A stretch of 64,000 nt of DNA from Caballeronia temeraria (lineage in GTDB: Bacteria; Pseudomonadota; Gammaproteobacteria; Burkholderiales; Burkholderiaceae), in contig NZ_FCOI02000024.1 of NCBI RefSeq assembly GCF_001544795.2, positions 44,375-108,374 on the forward strand. The letters run 5' to 3'. The notes below the pieces were generated by a model. It worked only from the letters and a program-made list of their open reading frames with translations, was not told the origin of the DNA and ran no database searches. Shown one piece after another: positions 62,214 through 64,000 of the stretch. Positions within the stretch are counted from its first letter, which is position 1. Each line of letters begins with the position of its first letter. The position numbers and the translations under genes are program-made.

Positions 62214-62575
62214 CTACGCATTGCGCAAATCTGACCTGTGCATGCGTTTGAACATCTGTGGGACGAGCGACATAAGCTCGAGGTCACCGATGTCGTCGGC
62301 TTCGCCGAACAGCTTTGCGAGCATTCCTCGTGTCGTCGCGCATCGGCCTTCACCGCCTAGTAGCAACAGAAATCCTGTCGTGTGTTGGAGCCGCTCCGAC
62401 ACATCGCTATCCAAACCCGGGCGGCCAAAGAGCAAAAGACTCAACAAGTCCTTTGCAAACAATGGATTAACTCATCGTGGGCGCCCGATACCGACTGTGG
62501 CACGGAACGTGAATAGAACTCAGTGAGCGGCGGTAACAACCGCTCAATCACTTTCTCGGCCCTTGCCGCCACCAT
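62214..62575 (-). pseudogene. Hypothetical gene broken by one frameshift
   Basis: From ATG 62575 a frame reads MVAARAEKVIERLLPPLTEF to about 62466. The coding sequence continues in another frame as NPLFAKDLLSLLLFGRPG to a stop at 62214. Adding one base near 62465 would join them into a protein of about 120 residues. I do not recognise the family; composition is helical and amphipathic. It is divergent from the double-glycine peptide gene, with 19 bases between their start codons. Confidence 0.5.
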
Positions 62576-62594
62576 ACTTCATGGGTGAACCGAA

Positions 62595-62789
62595 ATGAGC
62601 ACGCTAACGATTGTTGACCTGGCCTGCCAGGAGAAAGAGCTATCTCGCGCCGAGATGGCGCGCGTAGTCGGGGGGCATGATGTCGAGAAGGAAAAAGCAC
62701 TTGTGGAAGCCTACCGCGTCATCAACTCGATGAACACGCTGGAGAATACGCCTGACCCTGCTCCCCCTCACGTCGGGATGAAGTTGTAG
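62595..62789 (+). CDS. Small double-glycine leader-like peptide
   Basis: A 64-residue protein. The N-terminal part, LTIVDLACQEKELSRAEMARVVGG, fits the pattern of leader peptides cut after Gly-Gly by C39 peptidase transporters (L-x4-M-x2-V-x-GG with an ELS/ELD segment). Cleavage would release a 37-residue acidic, Pro-rich C-terminal peptide. A strong terminator follows 62 bases after the stop, which supports a real transcription unit. No transporter or modifying enzyme is in the window. Function unknown: bacteriocin-like, signal or chaperoned secreted peptide are options. Confidence 0.6.
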   Translation: MSTLTIVDLACQEKELSRAEMARVVGGHDVEKEKALVEAYRVINSMNTLENTPDPAPPHVGMKL

Positions 62790-62850
62790 TTTTGAACCGC
62801 GACGAAGGGAACCGGCAACGAGCCGGACACGGCTCCGGGGATGGGCGATG

Positions 62851-62880
62851 AGGGCTGGGCTGTCCAGCCCTTATCTTTTT
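62851..62880 (+). terminator. Rho-independent terminator after the small peptide gene
   Basis: AGGGCTGG and CCAGCCCT form an 8-bp perfect stem with a 5-base loop, directly followed by TTATCTTTTT. It is the clearest intrinsic terminator in the window. A second small hairpin (GAGCCG/CGGCTC) lies at 62820-62835. Confidence 0.85.
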
Positions 62881-62907
62881 GCTTTCCTATCTAGTTCCGC
62901 CCGAGGT

Positions 62908-63126
62908 GGCAAGCCGACAGTACATCGGCGTTCATGGCGTACGCTCCAAGACGTCGAACTCGCCACGCTCGAATGGGTTCACTGGTATAACCACCATCGG
63001 TTGCTCGGCCCGCTCGGTACGTATCGCCTGCGCAAGCAGAGGAAGTCTACAATCGGAATCTGGTGCGCTCTGCTCGCGCGGTGTAGCGCCAAACTCGGCG
63101 GTCTCCGACAAAGCCGGGGCGGTTCA
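62908..63126 (+). mobile_element. 3' end of an IS3-family element, frameshifted
   Basis: Encodes the last part of an OrfB transposase: VHRRSWRTLQDVELATLEWVHWYNHHRLLGPLG, then, after a one-base loss near 63017, YVSPAQAEEVYNRNLVRSARAV and a stop. The 3' non-coding end finishes with GCCGGGGCGGTTCA at 63126, which looks like the right terminal inverted repeat of this IS3 group. The rest of the element to the left is missing. It is joined directly to the IS1111-type gene, into which it probably inserted. Confidence 0.8.
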
Positions 63127-63834
63127 AATCGAGAACATCGAACAGCTGGCGGTGCTGGCATTGCTTCGGGCACGCCAAGGTTGCGTCAGCGCACGCACGT
63201 CACAGGCCAACCAGATCCGCGGCCTGCTCAGCGAGTACGGAATCGCCATCCCTCAAGGGATTGCGCATATCGCCGGAAGCGTGCCAGAGATTATCGAAGA
63301 CGCATCCAATGAATTACCCGGACCGTTCCGGCAACTGATTCAGCGCCTCATGGATCACCTCAGGGTGCTTCATCAGCAAGTCCTCGCCACGGATGCTGCG
63401 ATCAGGGCATGGGACCGACAAAGCGATATGTGCCGCAAGCGCGAGAAGGTGCCGGGCATCGGCCCGATTACCGCAACAGCGCTGGTGGCAACGATCGGGG
63501 ACGCGAAGAACTCCGTAATGGTCGGCAACTGGCAGCCTGGCTCGGTCTGGTACCCAGACAACACTCCAGTGGAGGGAAGCATAACCTGTTCGGTATCAGC
63601 AAGCGCGGCGATTGTTATCTCCGGACGTTGCTGATTCACTGCGCGCGTTCAGTGATCTTCTCCTCGCAACGCAAGGGGACGCAGCAAGGTTGGAAACATG
63701 AGCTGATACAGCGACGCAATCACAACGTAGCGGCCGTTGCGCTGGCCAACAAGCTTGCCCGGACTGTCTGGGCGCTGTGGGCCCACGATAGCGTATTCCG
63801 GGCTGACTACAAACCCGCTAGCGCGGCCGCCTAG
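63127..63834 (+). mobile_element. IS110-family (IS1111 group) transposase, truncated and frameshifted
   Basis: From IENIEQLAVLALLRARQG through QANQIRGLLSEYG and VPGIGPITATALVATIGDAKN the frame is intact, then shifts; adding one T near 63511-63514 restores NFRNGRQLAAWLGLVPRQHSSGG through LIHCARSVI to the natural C-terminus at 63834. The N-terminal DEDD catalytic half is replaced by the IS3 end. Apart from truncation and one lost base the sequence is well kept, so decay is recent. Confidence 0.88.
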
Positions 63835-63944
63835 TCAGCCCGCTGTTAGCTGCACGAAACCCACAAAGGACAAGGAGAAGATTCCTCCGATTGCTTAGGC
63901 GATCATGAAGTGACGGCAGTGCAGGGCGGCCTCAAATCTGACGT

Positions 63945-63972
63945 GCAACACCTGTTTCGTATAAGGTGTTGC
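63945..63972. repeat. Perfect 9-bp inverted repeat
   Basis: GCAACACCT and AGGTGTTGC separated by ten bases, ending one base before a start codon at 63974. It could be the terminal region of an insertion sequence whose gene begins at the window edge, an operator or an RNA hairpin over the ribosome site. The second arm is too close to the ATG to leave a normal ribosome site. Confidence 0.55.
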
Positions 63973-63973
63973 G

Positions 63974-64000
63974 ATGCACGAAAGAACTCAGTATCAACAG
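63974..64000 (+). CDS. Start of a gene cut by the window end, possibly IS30-like transposase
   Basis: Nine codons, MHERTQYQQ, then the window ends. The opening resembles IS30-family transposases (polar, Gln/Thr-rich N-terminus before an LxxEER motif), and mobile DNA lies directly upstream. The evidence is only nine residues and context, so the identity is a guess. Confidence 0.25.

Noticed and set aside
62221..62526. 101-codon plus-strand frame rich in Ser and Pro
   Set aside because: The opposite strand reads as a more normal helical protein, and the Ser/Pro-rich composition is what its antisense would give.
1..64000. CRISPR arrays, tRNA, rRNA or riboswitches
   Set aside because: No regularly spaced direct repeats, cloverleaf sequences or known riboswitch cores were noticed. 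Small RNAs cannot be excluded without a covariance search.

Overview
The window is GC-rich, densely coded DNA from a betaproteobacterium of the Burkholderiaceae, most likely Paraburkholderia, Caballeronia or a close relative. The evidence is family-level: MHS-type major facilitator transporters, many LysR regulators of one subclass, a Burkholderia-type porin, a lysine/alanine-tailed HU protein and IS1111-type remnants. No rRNA, tRNA, replication or core housekeeping block is visible. The content (catabolic operons, each with a transporter and a regulator) suits a secondary chromosome or megaplasmid, but that is inference.

Layout. (1) 1-6.5 kb: a nucleoside/lipoprotein-type (BMP) ABC importer with a cysteine hydrolase, the start of a probable amidase, and a TetR regulator. 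(2) 6.6-10.4 kb: a LysR divergent from an M24 (aminopeptidase/creatinase-fold) enzyme and an MHS transporter. (3) 10.9-15.7 kb, minus strand: MHS transporter, acyl-CoA-dehydrogenase-fold monooxygenase, flavin reductase, EthD-like protein and LysR, which together look like a two-component flavin monooxygenase operon. (4) 16.5-34.7 kb: a LysR divergent from a long catabolic run. It holds a complete 3-hydroxyanthranilate meta-cleavage pathway (nbaC, D, E, F, G, H, I, J equivalents, down to pyruvate and acetyl-CoA), together with a CoA ligase, a thiolase/DUF35 pair, an SDR lacking its catalytic Tyr, a dienelactone hydrolase fused to an NTF2-like domain, a porin, an orphan trpC and an MBL hydrolase.

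(5) 34.9-39.8 kb: LysR divergent from an EthD-like protein, ACS-type transporter, NAD epimerase and TIM-barrel isomerase. (6) 40-43 kb: a PAS-GGDEF-EAL protein and a lactonase-type propeller. (7) 43.1-56.2 kb: an unusual catabolic block that pairs shikimate-pathway-like enzymes (two AroE-like, one AroQ-like, one TIM-barrel) with CoA enzymes (CaiB transferase, MaoC, enoyl-CoA hydratase), a ketopantoate-reductase-like enzyme, a Gfo/Idh dehydrogenase, a hydroxyquinol-type intradiol dioxygenase, a tautomerase and two transporters, next to a LysR. A 20-bp motif with a GCAAT/ATTGC dyad occurs both before the first gene of this block and just before the LysR gene 12 kb away, which ties the block into one candidate regulon. 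(8) 56.3-64 kb: a PilZ protein, an HU protein and then a decaying island with truncated LysR and quinone-oxidoreductase genes meeting at one junction, gene fragments, a small double-glycine peptide gene with its own terminator, and an IS3-family end inserted into an IS1111-type transposase.

The most interesting candidates for undescribed biology are the shikimate-like/hydroxyquinol block (43-55 kb) and the extra functions in the 3-hydroxyanthranilate cluster: orphan IGP synthase, CoA ligase plus thiolase/DUF35, Tyr-less SDR and the DLH-NTF2 fusion. All assignments rest on reading motifs and gene order by eye. No database search was run.
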